NCBI GenBank assembly: GCA_036362985.1
Contig: JAYGXS010000001.1
Location: forward strand, 71,723,084 to 71,787,083
Direction of reading: 5' to 3'
DNA length: 64,000 nucleotides
Source: Ligula intestinalis
Taxonomy: Eukaryota; Platyhelminthes; Cestoda; Diphyllobothriidea; Diphyllobothriidae
Part shown: positions 11,305 through 21,055 of the stretch, piece after piece
Numbering within the stretch: position 1 is the stretch's first letter
Layout: every line of letters starts with the position of its first letter
Program-made: the position numbers and the translations under genes
Notes under the pieces: generated by a model
Told to the model about the DNA's origin: nothing
Seen by the model: only the letters and a program-made list of their open reading frames with translations
The model's database searches: none

Positions 11305-12526
11305 TTATCCCGGAATTCTGACTTTGCTAACTTAAAATTGAAACTACTTAGACCTAGCGTTGCGGGGTTAACCTACTAACCTACGTACCTTGCTGAAGGT
11401 GGTTATTGATTCGTGTTAGCAGGTGACAATAGCGGTGTAATTGGTGTCAATTAGGTGAAGTCGGAGTACACTTTCGACCCCCTGCAAAACTTAATAGCAT
11501 CTTTCTGAGAATCTGGACGATGGCGTAGAAAAGTATAATTGCCGATAAGATGCGGGCTTTTAGAACGCCAGACCGAGTATCAACTGGCTGCGAGGAATTG
11601 CTATGGACTAGAATTCAAGCGTTTATGGGGTTATAGAAGAAGTCTTAGTCACATTTCAGCATTAGGTCCAACTATGTTGTTGACACGATTGTTCAACCGT
11701 CGCATTCGACGAGGTCGACTGTTTGCCCCACAGCAAGGTGGCGCCAAGACAGTGATCTGTACGTGCATTAGACTATAGCGAGAGTAGACCTGCTGTGCAT
11801 CTACCCCATTATCTTCTCTCTCACACACACCTGGACCTGGTGTCATGTCCAAGTCAAGAAAACCTGAGGCGGAAAAAGGCGCAGAGGGCTGGTGCGGCTG
11901 GAACCGCCCCTATGCATGCTTTCACACATGTCCCGAATCCCACGGAAGGGGGAATGCGTGAGGTGAATGTACGATAGCAATGAGGACGGTAGTGGTGGGG
12001 CGGTAGTGGTGGTAAAGGTAGCATTTAACGGAACTCATGATAGACACAATTGCATTCAGCAACAGGGGTAATGGTGAAAACGGTTTTTGATCACTACACG
12101 CTAGGGCGGCGTTCAAGATTGCGCGGCAGCTTTAATATATGGTCGGAGTATACACATTCAACTTGTAACCTGGCTTGATACTTCCTTGTCCTCGAGTGAG
12201 CCATAATCTGATACCGTCTGGCAAGGACACTTATGAAGGCTTTTAAAGCAAAGTCAAGCAGACTTTGCTGCAGTGGTTCTCGCGCTTTCTTACTAATCGA
12301 AAGCGAGGTAAAAGAATGATTGAGCCCCGATCATCAGGAGTGATCTTATTTCCCCTCGCTTGCATAGGCACCTCATAAAACGAGGTCGCAAGAGTGTCGG
12401 CGTAAGAGTTGCAGACTTAAACAGAGCATGCTGTCCTCAGGGGACACTTTTGTTGTGCCACCTCAGCAGTGCGTCCAAGATTCATTTCGAGGAGTGACAT
12501 GCCAATTTATTTGCTGGAGAAGGGTG
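11305..12526. other. Intergenic with part of a dispersed repeat
   Basis: 11795-11890 (CTCTCTCACACACACCTGG, CCTGGTGTCATGTCCAAGTC, GGAACCGCCCC) resembles blocks at 14035-14340 and 16195-16450. Otherwise no feature is supported. Confidence 0.35.
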
Positions 12527-12957
12527 GGTAAGGATGCCTTGTATGGGTGCTTAAACAGGAGAGGGGAATAGGACTGTCTCGCCTACTTAACACTTTGACT
12601 GCGACTCCCAAAAATAGCCCGTAGTTTGCCATATTGCGTGTACCACATATGGCGCACGTCGCAGTCAAGGTGTTAAAGTGGCTAGTCTTGTCATAAATTT
12701 AAAGAAGGCTAACTATTTCCGTGCCTTTAACCTAACCTAAAACCAAATAATAGTTTTAATTTTAACCCTAGTCCTACCCTAAACCTTCCAGTTAATACCA
12801 ACTCAAACTTTAATCCTAACCCCAACCTTGAACCTAACCCTAAACTTGACCATAATCCTAAATCTAATTTTCCCGGCATTTGGCGCAAAGCCAAAGGCGT
12901 TGTGGACAGTTCCTATTTCCGTGTCAGGTTTAGGCGACCATGCAGGTTATCCTTGCC
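12527..12957. repeat. Telomere-like-core element, copy D (both ends)
   Basis: The left end is GGTAAGGATGCCTTGTATGG with TTAAACAGGAGAGGGGAATAGGA. The right end, reverse-complemented, reads GGCAAGGATAACCTGCATGG, then CGCCTAAACCTGACACGGAA. These are clear inverted ends. The core (about 12725-12870) is rich in degenerate CCTAACCCTAA-like runs. A 90-bp MITE is inserted at 12587-12676. This is the cleanest member of the family in the window. Confidence 0.65.
12587..12676. mobile_element. piggyBac-like MITE
   Basis: 19-bp inverted ends TTAACACTTTGACTGCGAC and GTCGCAGTCAAGGTGTTAA have one mismatch and enclose about 52 bp. The outermost TTAA on both sides fits the TTAA target duplication of piggyBac-type elements, and TTAACxCTTTGACTGC is a common start for that group (family knowledge). 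It sits inside the telomere-like-core element, so it inserted later. Confidence 0.65.
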
Positions 12958-13481
12958 GAAGGGAGGAACTACACCGCAGAGGAAAGAGTGAGCGAGCGGG
13001 CTAGTCCTTGAGAATGCACGGGAAGGGCTTATTTGGCTGACAGGCATCATTGTGTGTTGCCCGAGTCTCTGTTTAGTGTCTCGCTGTGTCAAGGTCATTC
13101 ATCTTCCCCGCGAGCGGTTGACCTTGCCGCGCAGTCCGGCCGACTGAAACACGCGCGCGCACGGTCGCATTCAGACTGTCAACCGTCCACGCCCCCACAT
13201 GAACGCCCGCCCCCTCAGCCAACTTTATCCATCGCCTAATGCAAAACACAACACTTGGAGAACAGGCGTCTAACTTTGCTCCCAGAAACGCGTTATAGGT
13301 AGCTGGCATCACAATCTCTCGTTTGGGTACAGCCGAGCACCGTCGGGTCTCGCCCTGGCCACTGGTGCTTAGACAACAACTACAGGCTCTGTACACAACA
13401 AGTCCCCTCATTCTGGTGTCTTCTGCGCTATCCTGCTAATCGGAGCTTGGTCTGATGGTGTGTGTCGTAGCCCTTGTTAGA

Positions 13482-13772
13482 TCAAGAGTCCCCGCTGGAG
13501 TCCAAACGGGTTGTGGCTGGAAGATGGAGAAAAGCCGAGACCTCAGACGGACTGAGCCAAAGGTCCATGGGGGTGAGTTGGGTGCCTGGCCGGGAACTGC
13601 ATGTGAACAGATGCTGACAGTTATGTGGAGAGGCGCCGCAATCGGGACAGCTGTCGTGTGTGGACGGGTGAAGCCGGTGTTGGTGCTGGCGGAGGAGCAT
13701 TGAGTGGCCACTACGTAGTTGAGCCAAGATACATCGAGTGGCCCTCGAGAGTTGTTTTTTCCGAGGCCGCAA
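13482..13772 (-). pseudogene. 3' end of a jockey/R1-type LINE (RT C-terminus), copy 1
   Basis: The minus-strand frame has the order LRSGHS, CPDCGASPHN, HLFTC, then DLWLSPSEVSAFL. This CxxC...H...HxxxC finger with DLW..P.EVA.FL is typical of the region after the reverse transcriptase of jockey/R1-type non-LTR retrotransposons. Reverse transcriptase and endonuclease are missing. A related copy lies at 17421-17724. It is a 5'-truncated relic. Confidence 0.7.
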
Positions 13773-14034
13773 TCAGAGGTGGCTAGCCACCCAAAGGGAC
13801 CGTGGGATGGTAGCTTAGTTTGGCTTCGACAACAGCTCTCTGTTGAAGACGCTGGAAGCCTGTCATGATGCCTGGTCTGATGGTAGTGGCGTTCAACCTT
13901 TTCCTGCTACTCGAGCCACCTCACTCAGGCCAGCGCTCGACTTAAGTCGAATTATCACCGCCAATTTGATCGAGGATTCTGGTGACGTCCACAGTGTAGT
14001 GGTGCAGGGACGTGACTGGCGCATGGATTAATTT

Positions 14035-14350
14035 AAAGTGATAGTAGACTTGCGTACCATTTATCGTATTCTCTCTATTCCCTCACCTGGTGTCAAGGGG
14101 ACCGGGGGCGGGCTCCCGCGCAAGTGGTCTGAGCCGCCACGCTAAATTCAGATCACGCGCGGAGTGTGAGTGCCAAAAAGGCCACGGGTAGCTGGTGCCT
14201 GGCTTGCCCCTGGGCTTACCACCAACGCCCCCCCCCCTCCTCTGTTCAGTATTTGAGGTGGGAGCGCAAACACAATAATGCCTGTGGTGCCTTGATTTGT
14301 CCCCCGCGTTGGTCCACGCGGCCCGTTTAGGAGGCACGCAGTTGTCATCA
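14035..14350 (+). repeat. Dispersed repeat block, copy 1
   Basis: It starts GTGATAGTAGACTTGCGTA and shows CACCTGGTGTCAAG, a pyrimidine-rich tract and GGTCCACGC. The same succession occurs at 16195-16450. It has no coding capacity and no recognised family; it may be LTR or UTR material of a retroelement. Confidence 0.4.
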
Positions 14351-15470
14351 CTAAAGCCACCATCCAAATTGGAAATATTTGTTCCGTGCAGGTGGCTTGC
14401 TACTACTTTGCAGCATGATTTTCGACTGCTGCTGATGTCTGAGGTCCGCCCGACAGAGGTTTCCATTTCAGCCCATAAGTTTTTGCTAACTCTTCTGACA
14501 TCTCAACTAATCCACTTGGTGGGTCAGTTCATCTGCGCGCCATGCTCAGGCCGACTACCATGTGCAGGCATGCACTTTTGCGATAGCTGCGCGGGTTCCC
14601 TTCGGTGATGGTAAGTTACAGCGAGGCCTGGATGGCGGGAGGTTGAATGCCCCGGGGGAGGCGTGCACATGCACGTGCTTTGTCTTCGTGGGCCTGGCCA
14701 CTGCGTCCTATTGTTTTCACTCTGAGGCCGTGGCGATGACGACGACTGACTGTACACTGCCGGTCTCCTAGCTCGCACGCGTGCGCACGTGCGTGTCACG
14801 TGATGGCGCCGGCGACGACTGATTTGCATCGCACCAATAGGCCGTATCATTGTTGTCTGTAGCATTTGGAGGTAATTGGAAATTTCGAGTCACCCTTGAC
14901 AATGGAGTTCGACAAACGACTATGCGTTTTCTTCGCAGCGTCCTTTCGGGTTCACGCTTGGCCATCTGTCTGTACTGCGGGTTGGCAAATGCCGATGAAC
15001 GTAAGACAGTCGAAGTGAGCTCATCCGTAAAGTAAAACATTCTGGGCTGATTTTCCGCAGACGTAATGAAGGTCAATCTATCTTTTTTGATTCAATAGTG
15101 GCCCTTGAGTTAAAGAAAAACAGTGTCATTGCTCCCAGGTGCAACTTCGCGTGGTCTTCGTCTTGTTGGTTTGGCAGGAAAGTTGAAAATGGGCATTCCA
15201 TTCCAAGCTTAACTTTTGGCTATAACGCTGTCGTCATTGTGCTGATCAGGGTGCCTACAGGAAAACCTGCATGGTTAACGCAGTTTGCTGCAAACTTTAG
15301 CACGAGATATCAATTTGCGACTCCCGTTAAACTTAGCGGGTGATTGTTGTCCTCTAAACCTACTCTCTTTCGTCCAGTCCTAACTAGGAAGGAGCTTGAA
15401 TTGTCTCTCAGACGTTCTTGCCCGGGCGTCAGCGTGCCACTTTCATCTTGCTCCTAGGTTGCAGAATAGA
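14351..15470. other. Intergenic, GC-rich in part
   Basis: 14530-14820 is GC-rich, with a self-complementary run near 14773-14805 (GCACGCGTGCGCACGTGCG). No gene is supported. Confidence 0.3.
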
Positions 15471-15474
15471 TTCA

Positions 15475-15620
15475 TTGCTAGAGCCTTAGACTCAATGAGC
15501 AAAGATCTCGAATTCGAATCTCGAGTGTTTGACTCTTAGGATTGAATATGACTGGCTGATGACGGCTAATAAGCCAGAGATGGCCATTCCAGTCTCCTTT
15601 GTCTCTGTCAGTACTCCATC
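15475..15620 (+). repeat. tRNA-derived SINE, copy 2
   Basis: A box region CTAGAGCCTTAGACTCAATG and B box GAATTCGAATCTCG are followed by the shared body GACTGGCTGATGACGGCTAA, TAAGCCAGAGATGGCCATTCC, AGTCTCCTTTGTCTCTG. The body matches the copies at 9505 and 61155 closely. Confidence 0.65.
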
Positions 15621-15829
15621 ATGTCTAGCCTTGTTAACATTAGACGCCTTAAGTCTAACGAAGAGAATTAAAAATGAATGACCTAATCAGGGAGCACGAG
15701 ACACCACGCTTATTCAAATGTGTATGACCACGTCATACGCCGTTGGAACTGCCAATCTAAGACAGCTTGCACGGCTCTTGCCGTTCTGGTAGGACTGGGA
15801 CGTCTCGTCTTCGTTCGGAAGGTGACTCA

Positions 15830-15890
15830 TCAGTGATATTGTCTCTGATAGGGGTCCCCCGCATCTAATTTCTGACGGATTGTACGTTAA
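15830..15890 (+). pseudogene. Gypsy-type integrase fragment
   Basis: One frame reads DIVSDRGPPHLISDG, resembling the catalytic-core motif (v/i)SDRGPQF.S of Ty3/Gypsy integrases. The flanks are frameshifted and no LTRs were identified. The fragment is short, so the call is tentative. Confidence 0.35.
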
Positions 15891-16194
15891 AAAGCAAGGT
15901 TAACCGAATAACGATAGTCCTTCTCAGTAGAGGCACAGCATATACTGAAGAAGATGCAAGTGAGATCGATCGGTCTGAGTAATTCTGACTATTGTTGCGC
16001 CAGTGTTAAACAATCAGTCTGTGGATTGTAACATGCTTTTCATCCCTAGAGATCGTCTCATGCTCCGTATTCCCAAGCAAAGGCCCGCACAGTCGAAACT
16101 AAGCTCAAAAGCGTCTCGTCTTGTAGTTTGGGCAGTTTATTTATTTGATTTAAGTGGACCGGTGCCCAGAGGCCAATTCAAGGACGGTAAATTG

Positions 16195-16500
16195 CGCGTG
16201 ATAGTAGACTTGCGAAGCATCTGTCGCACTCCTTCTTCGCTCGCTCACCTATGTCTGGTCTCAAGACACAGTTAAGAAGACCGGAGGCTGGATTGAACGT
16301 GGGAGGTTGGTGTGGCGTGGGCCTGTACCTACACGTGGTATCGTCCCCCTACCTCCTTCCCCCCACCCCTTTATACGGCATTTGTTATGGGAGCGTCAGC
16401 CGTGCCCCGATGTAGCCCCGCGCTGGTCCACGCTTTCCATACGCACATCTCCAGTCTTACTGTACTCACTGGCCCTCTACTTTCGTGTGTTGGCACGAGA
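16195..16500 (+). repeat. Dispersed repeat block, copy 2
   Basis: It begins GTGATAGTAGACTTGCGAAG and continues CACCTATGTCTGGTCTCAAG, a C-rich tract and GCTGGTCCACGC, matching 14035-14350 in order. Unidentified. Confidence 0.4.
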
Positions 16501-17420
16501 AAGGGGAGAGAGGGGGGAGCTAGCGTAGTCAAGTGGCTTTTGGCCCGGGGCTGGTTTTAGCAGTCGTTCGCAATCAAGTAAAAAAGGTCAGGGGAGGGCT
16601 GCTAGTATTCTAGGGGTGAAGGGGACATGGATACGCGGCTCAGAGGAAGGGGAGCAGCTTCCGTGAAAGGGAACCATAATTATCAACAGAGGGAGGTGGA
16701 GAATATCAGATTTGTTCCGCCAGAAAAAACAGTATTACTTTAGGGGCTCTTGACCCAACGGAATGCTTTTGTCGGTAAATTGGTAAATAAGTCCTTTAGG
16801 CAATATTTGTATCACGAGATATTGTAGGATTTTGTAGACTTATTAATCTTCTTTTAAAAAGGGGATGTTGTCACCCGACTTTTAGGAAATCGAAGAGTTG
16901 ATCTCCTGCAGTGCAGCTTCGTGTTTTAGGTGGCATTGATCGGAATGATGCCAAGACTGTAGACAGATTGACCACGTCTGACTGAGCAGCCACTGACCTT
17001 GAAAGTCAGACAATGCAAACAATGCCACACTAAAGCGACGTATGGCCGCATACGACGGGTCGCGTGAGGCTGCGCTGGACCGAAACAAATACCACACATG
17101 AAGGGGAGGGAGGTTGTGGTGACACGTAGGCGCAGGCCTGCATCGCCTGTCCTTTGCGTCCATTCCCTCGATCAGGTGACTGATTGGCTCCGCAAGTGGC
17201 TGCTGCAGGGGAGAGGAAAACTAGAATGAGGTCGACTCCGGGGTCTCCGCCTTTCCATGGCATTCAACGCACCTTTCTCACTACCAATAATCTGCTGGCC
17301 TTTAAACTATCCTGGTGGTTTAAAAGTCGCGTCTTGGAAGGTTGTCAACTGACGGGATAAGTCGGTTTGGAAGGGGACATAGTCAAGCTGCAATGGCTTC
17401 TTTATGGTACTCCGACTCAG
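16501..17420. other. Intergenic, repeat remnants only
   Basis: 17335-17405 (CAACTGACGGGATAAG ... CAAGCTGCAATGGCTTCT) resembles 24585-24680, next to the Gypsy-like reverse transcriptase trace, so it may belong to the same LTR element. No gene is supported. Confidence 0.35.
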
Positions 17421-17724
17421 TTAGGTTTTGAGATGTCCCCCTTCCCTGTTATCATGACGATCTGGTCCCTTTTTGGTTGGTTGGTAGTCCTTGTTGGATA
17501 AGGGGTCCCCGCGGGAGTCCAAACAGGGTGCAGTTAGGAGACGGAGAAAAGCCGCGACCTCAGCCGGCTTGAGCCAAAGGTCCACGGGGGTGAGTTGGGT
17601 GCCTGGCCGGGAACTGCAGGCGAAGAGATGCCGGCAGTCATGCGGTGAGACTGGTCCCTTGTGCGCAGACCAGGCGTGTGCGGCACACGTAGACGGACTG
17701 TTTTTTGTCGGCCACTGCGCCTGA
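17421..17724 (-). pseudogene. 3' end of a jockey/R1-type LINE, copy 2
   Basis: The minus-strand translation contains HDCRHLFACSSRPGTQL and DLWLKPAEVAAFLRL, closely matching the LINE tail at 13482-13772. The first Cys pair of the finger is not intact in this copy. It is a 5'-truncated relic in the same orientation. Confidence 0.65.
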
Positions 17725-17989
17725 TCCCGCTCACAAACTTTGCGACTCTCTCCTGACACCGGGTCCCAGTGAGTGAGGAAGGAGAAAGAGTGCGATAGGT
17801 GTAATCCAAGTCCACTACCACTAAAAATAAATTCATGAATGAGCCACCGTCTCTGCACCCGCTGTGACCTGAGGCACACAGTAAACATAATCGCTCGTGA
17901 GGTTTTAAGCGTCGTGCAGTGACGCAGTGCCACAACGGTATTCGTCCTTAATTTAATCACATAGCCTTCAGAACGTATGGTCAATAGTT

Positions 17990-18449
17990 ACCCTTCATAG
18001 AATTAGTTGGGCAGCCTTCCAAATGTTCGTTTTTATGCTCCTCGAGGACTAGAACATAAATGTTTTATTAGGGCAATAATTGTGTGCACTGCAATTATAG
18101 TTTCAGTATTTTAGACAGTGACTGAATGTTCATATAACTGCTTCACTCGCAACCACGCACGATATATATATTTTTTTGGATCACAGCACTAACCTGCTTT
18201 GAACACCATGGAAGAGGTCTTTTCGGTGCGCTAGCTGGTGAAAATATTGAATTATGCACGTAGGTAAGCTATGTGATGCTTACAGAGGTTTTCCAAGAAA
18301 TCGTCGTCGTTATAAATTATTGGAACACTTCTGGTTATTCGGCAAGCATGTGGTGTCACCAATTCTTCATCGAGCCTGTACAGTTTCATAGATAAGTTTA
18401 AGTTTTTAAGGAAAATAGAAGATTTAGACAGGGCTTATAAATGTCTGAG
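17990..18449. other. Intergenic, no gene recognised
   Basis: AT-rich, with a short TA microsatellite at about 18162-18170. Nothing else is supported. Confidence 0.35.
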
Positions 18450-18552
18450 GTTTAATAATCATCGTTTTCACACCGCCCGCATGGCGAGGCTGGCATGTTA
18501 GGGCCACTGGAACCAACGATATGCGAGCGGTGTGAGAACGATGAATATTAAC
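18450..18552. mobile_element. Short foldback/MITE-like palindrome
   Basis: The left arm (ATCATCGTTTTCACACCGCC...) and the right arm (reverse complement ATTCATCGTTCTCACACCGC...) pair over about 33 bp with few mismatches around a loop of about 35 bp. No known superfamily end was recognised. Confidence 0.55.
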
Positions 18553-19820
18553 AATAAGACCTATATGAACCATGCCCGACTCCTATAACTTCATTATCGA
18601 TCCAATTGTATTGGCCCGATGATGAATTGCTGAAAGCGTATGCTTGCCGAATTGACTTTCTTAGTTTAGCATGGGAATATTGGCAAAACTTGTGGTTATG
18701 TGGGCCTCATCCTTTTCAAATTATAGCCGTCTTTTCATCGGGAGAAGGCGGTATATTTTTCAACGGGCGAAACACGATTGTTAGAGATATCGAAGCCATA
18801 ATAATTTTATGAAAATGTAATTTTGCGGTTCCGCAATCGGTTTGCTTGCGTATTCTTGCTACCGCGTGGCAAAGTCACCACATCTACAGACGTCCCCCTA
18901 AGTGACTTTGTTAACCTGGGGGTCGCAACTCGATTACATCTATCGTTTTTGTTGTTGTTCTTTTTCTTCTTCAAAAAAACTCCAAAAATCCCTAAAGTCT
19001 ACTACGAAAATGCTCAAGACAAGCCTTGTTTTTCTTAGACTACACCTTCTGATAGGTCGACTTGCTGTCACCATTGTGAACCTTTTTTACGCTTCGAACA
19101 GACCTGTCGCTATCCAAACCATGTCACACCGAGACTGCCATTTGTCCGTTAACGAAGCTACCCGAAGTTTCGCCTCGTGCATTTTTATTCTGGATCGAAT
19201 TGCTTCGCTGCGCCTGTAAATTTGCAACACTGGCCTCGAGACAGTTTAATTAATCTTCTGTATTTGATTTGTCTGTCGACGCGTTTTAGGGGGTTCCCTT
19301 TATGTAAAGGTGGGAGTGAACCGGTTAAGGACGAAGAGGGCTACTCGGCTACCAACTAACTGGTTTCGTGGGCCTGAGTTTTCCGACTTTCTTGAGATCA
19401 CCACCAGAGACAGCAGCCTCCTGAGTTCAATATACGTAACTGACTGCTGTGTGTTTAGAAGGCCTGGTCTGCATTATTATTTAATAGTTATAGGAAGTAA
19501 CCCTATGCGTGTTAGCTACTACATTAGTGTAACGACACGCACAAAGTTGTTTTATTGTGGGTTTTTTGTTATTCAAATACCTTTAATTCATTAATTCAGA
19601 TTCGCCTTTCGATTCTTTTTATATTTTCAGATTCACTTCATTTGCCATCTAAAGGCCAAGGAGAAAAAGTGTGGCGGATTTTTTAATGTTTCTGTTGTAC
19701 GCAGTAGCCACCACATGCCGCAGTGAGGTCCCGTCCATAAAACCCCTATTTAGTGGTGCCTTAGGGAGTTTACATAACCTACTGTTGCCGATGCCTGCCA
19801 AACCCATAGGCAATAGAACT
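18553..19820. other. Intergenic, no gene recognised
   Basis: Several medium frames (18606-18812, 18902-19219, 19310-19594, all plus) lack recognisable domains and overlap in different frames. A T-rich low-complexity run lies at about 18940-18985. Confidence 0.3.
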
Positions 19821-19824
19821 ACTT

Positions 19825-20050
19825 TTCACGAATGAGAGAGAATATTCGCACTCCAGGTATGTCTATTGGTAAAGAAGACAAATGATCGAGCACTGGAACG
19901 GGATGTATTTTTTCCTGAGCTTTCGAGCACTTGCAGGAGCTCATCGTCAGAGGTGGAGAAACAGCAACAAATGAGGTAGCTACTTGGGGCGTTCAAAATT
20001 TCCGTTACCAAGAGCTACTTTTCCTGGTAATACACTTTTTGGCTTCATCT
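19825..20050 (-). mobile_element. Penelope-like element 3' terminal relic
   Basis: On the minus strand the order is CTGACGA, a GAGC/GCTC stem, GAAA, GCTCAGG, then A-rich sequence and GTTCCAGTGCTCG. This is the same layout as the other PLE ends in this window (compare GTTCCAGTGAT after the 47.7-kb PLE). No protein-coding part is recognised upstream. Confidence 0.5.
19914..19950 (-). ncRNA. Hammerhead-ribozyme-like motif (PLE-associated)
   Basis: The minus strand reads CTGACGA (19950-19944), then T, stem GAGC (19942-19939) with a 10-nt loop and GCTC (19928-19925), GAAA (19924-19921) and GCTCAGG (19920-19914). This is a full CUGANGA...GAAA core. AGG can pair with CCT just before the core as a 3-bp stem I, and a C/G step gives the minimal stem III reported for PLE hammerheads. 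Self-cleavage is untested. Confidence 0.5.
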
Positions 20051-20131
20051 TCAGCAGGAGCCAGGTCAATGAGATGCATGCGTGCTTGTCCATTCGGAGT
20101 GATGTTGACAGCTGCGCACAGTTTTTCTTTC

Positions 20132-20365
20132 GGTAGGGATGACCTGTATGGATGCCTAAACAAGACACGGGAGTAGGACTCGCCCACAATACACACGGCT
20201 TTGCGCCAAATTCCAGAAATATTAGGTTTCATATTAAGACGAGTGTTAGGGTCAAGTTTAAGGTTGGAGTTTGGGTTAGGTTCAGGATTGTGCTTAAAGT
20301 TTGGGTTCCTGTTAACCATAGAGTGTAGAATTAGAGTAGTGTTAGGCTTAAGATTAAGGTAGTAG
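20132..20365. repeat. Telomere-like-core element, copy E
   Basis: The left end is GGTAGGGATGACCTGTATGG, then GCCTAAACAAGACACGGGA. The core is inverted relative to copies A-D, showing GTTAGGGTCAAG and GGGTTAGG (TTAGGG-like strand). The right end is not contiguous. A diverged family end facing the other way lies at 20688-20822. Confidence 0.55.
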
Positions 20366-20687
20366 TTTAGTGAGGTCGCTCACCCTCTTCACTCTGAACT
20401 AATGGCTGCGAAGTCTATCCGTATTATGCGCCGAAGCTTCCGTCATATGTCTTGCCGTACATCGGCATATCAGCACTCTGCACTCCCATTCCTAGCAAGC
20501 TACCTCACGTGTAAAGAAACGGAAATGGAGAAGTTGAAAGCCGACCTGTCTCCATAAAAGATTTGGATATCGTGTAAATCTTAACTTTGACTATTCTATG
20601 ACATTTTACCTTATCTTATCCCTTGCGCTCCGTGAATGGAGCCACTTTTTGCTAAAAATTTTGGATATTACCTTCAAGATAAAGCAT

Positions 20688-20822
20688 TCTTCTCTCTCAA
20701 GGTTAAGACACGGGAGTATTTACCCTTCCTGAAATTTATCTCAAGACTAACTATTTTAAGTTGACATAGAATTCCTATTCTCGTGGCCTGTTAAGGTGGC
20801 CATAAAAGTCATCCTTACCGGT
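20688..20822. repeat. Telomere-like-core element, detached end
   Basis: It shows AAGACACGGGAGTATTTACCC and ends with the reverse complement of GGTAAGGATGACTTTTATGG. It could be the far end of the copy at 20132 or a separate truncated copy. Confidence 0.45.
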
Positions 20823-21004
20823 TTTTTTCTCAGTCGGTGACATGTTTTGGAAACCCTCACACTTTTTCTACCGGTTCTCCGGTCCTGTCGTCGGCATTTA
20901 GACAAGTAGATTGTGAGCCCCAGTAACTGCATGTTCCAATTTTCTTTTGAACGAGTCGTATGGCGCTAGCATTACGTTTTCTCACTGAACATATTTTATG
21001 CTCA

Positions 21005-21028
21005 TCCTCCTCCTTCCCCTGCTGACAG
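21005..21028 (+). promoter_or_regulatory. Splice acceptor upstream of the RING gene
   Basis: A pyrimidine-rich tract (TCCTCCTCCTTCCCCTGCTG) runs into ACAG at 21025-21028. An in-frame TGA at 21023-21025 blocks extension of the reading frame upstream, so this acceptor explains the exon start. The upstream exon, probably 5' UTR, was not located. Confidence 0.55.
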
Positions 21029-21055
21029 GCGAGAACGTCTCCGCGCGTGAAGACC

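Noticed and set aside
21047..21055. GTG start giving a 692-residue RING protein
   Set aside because: A eukaryotic gene would use the ATG at 21056; the upstream bases lie between a splice acceptor and the ATG.
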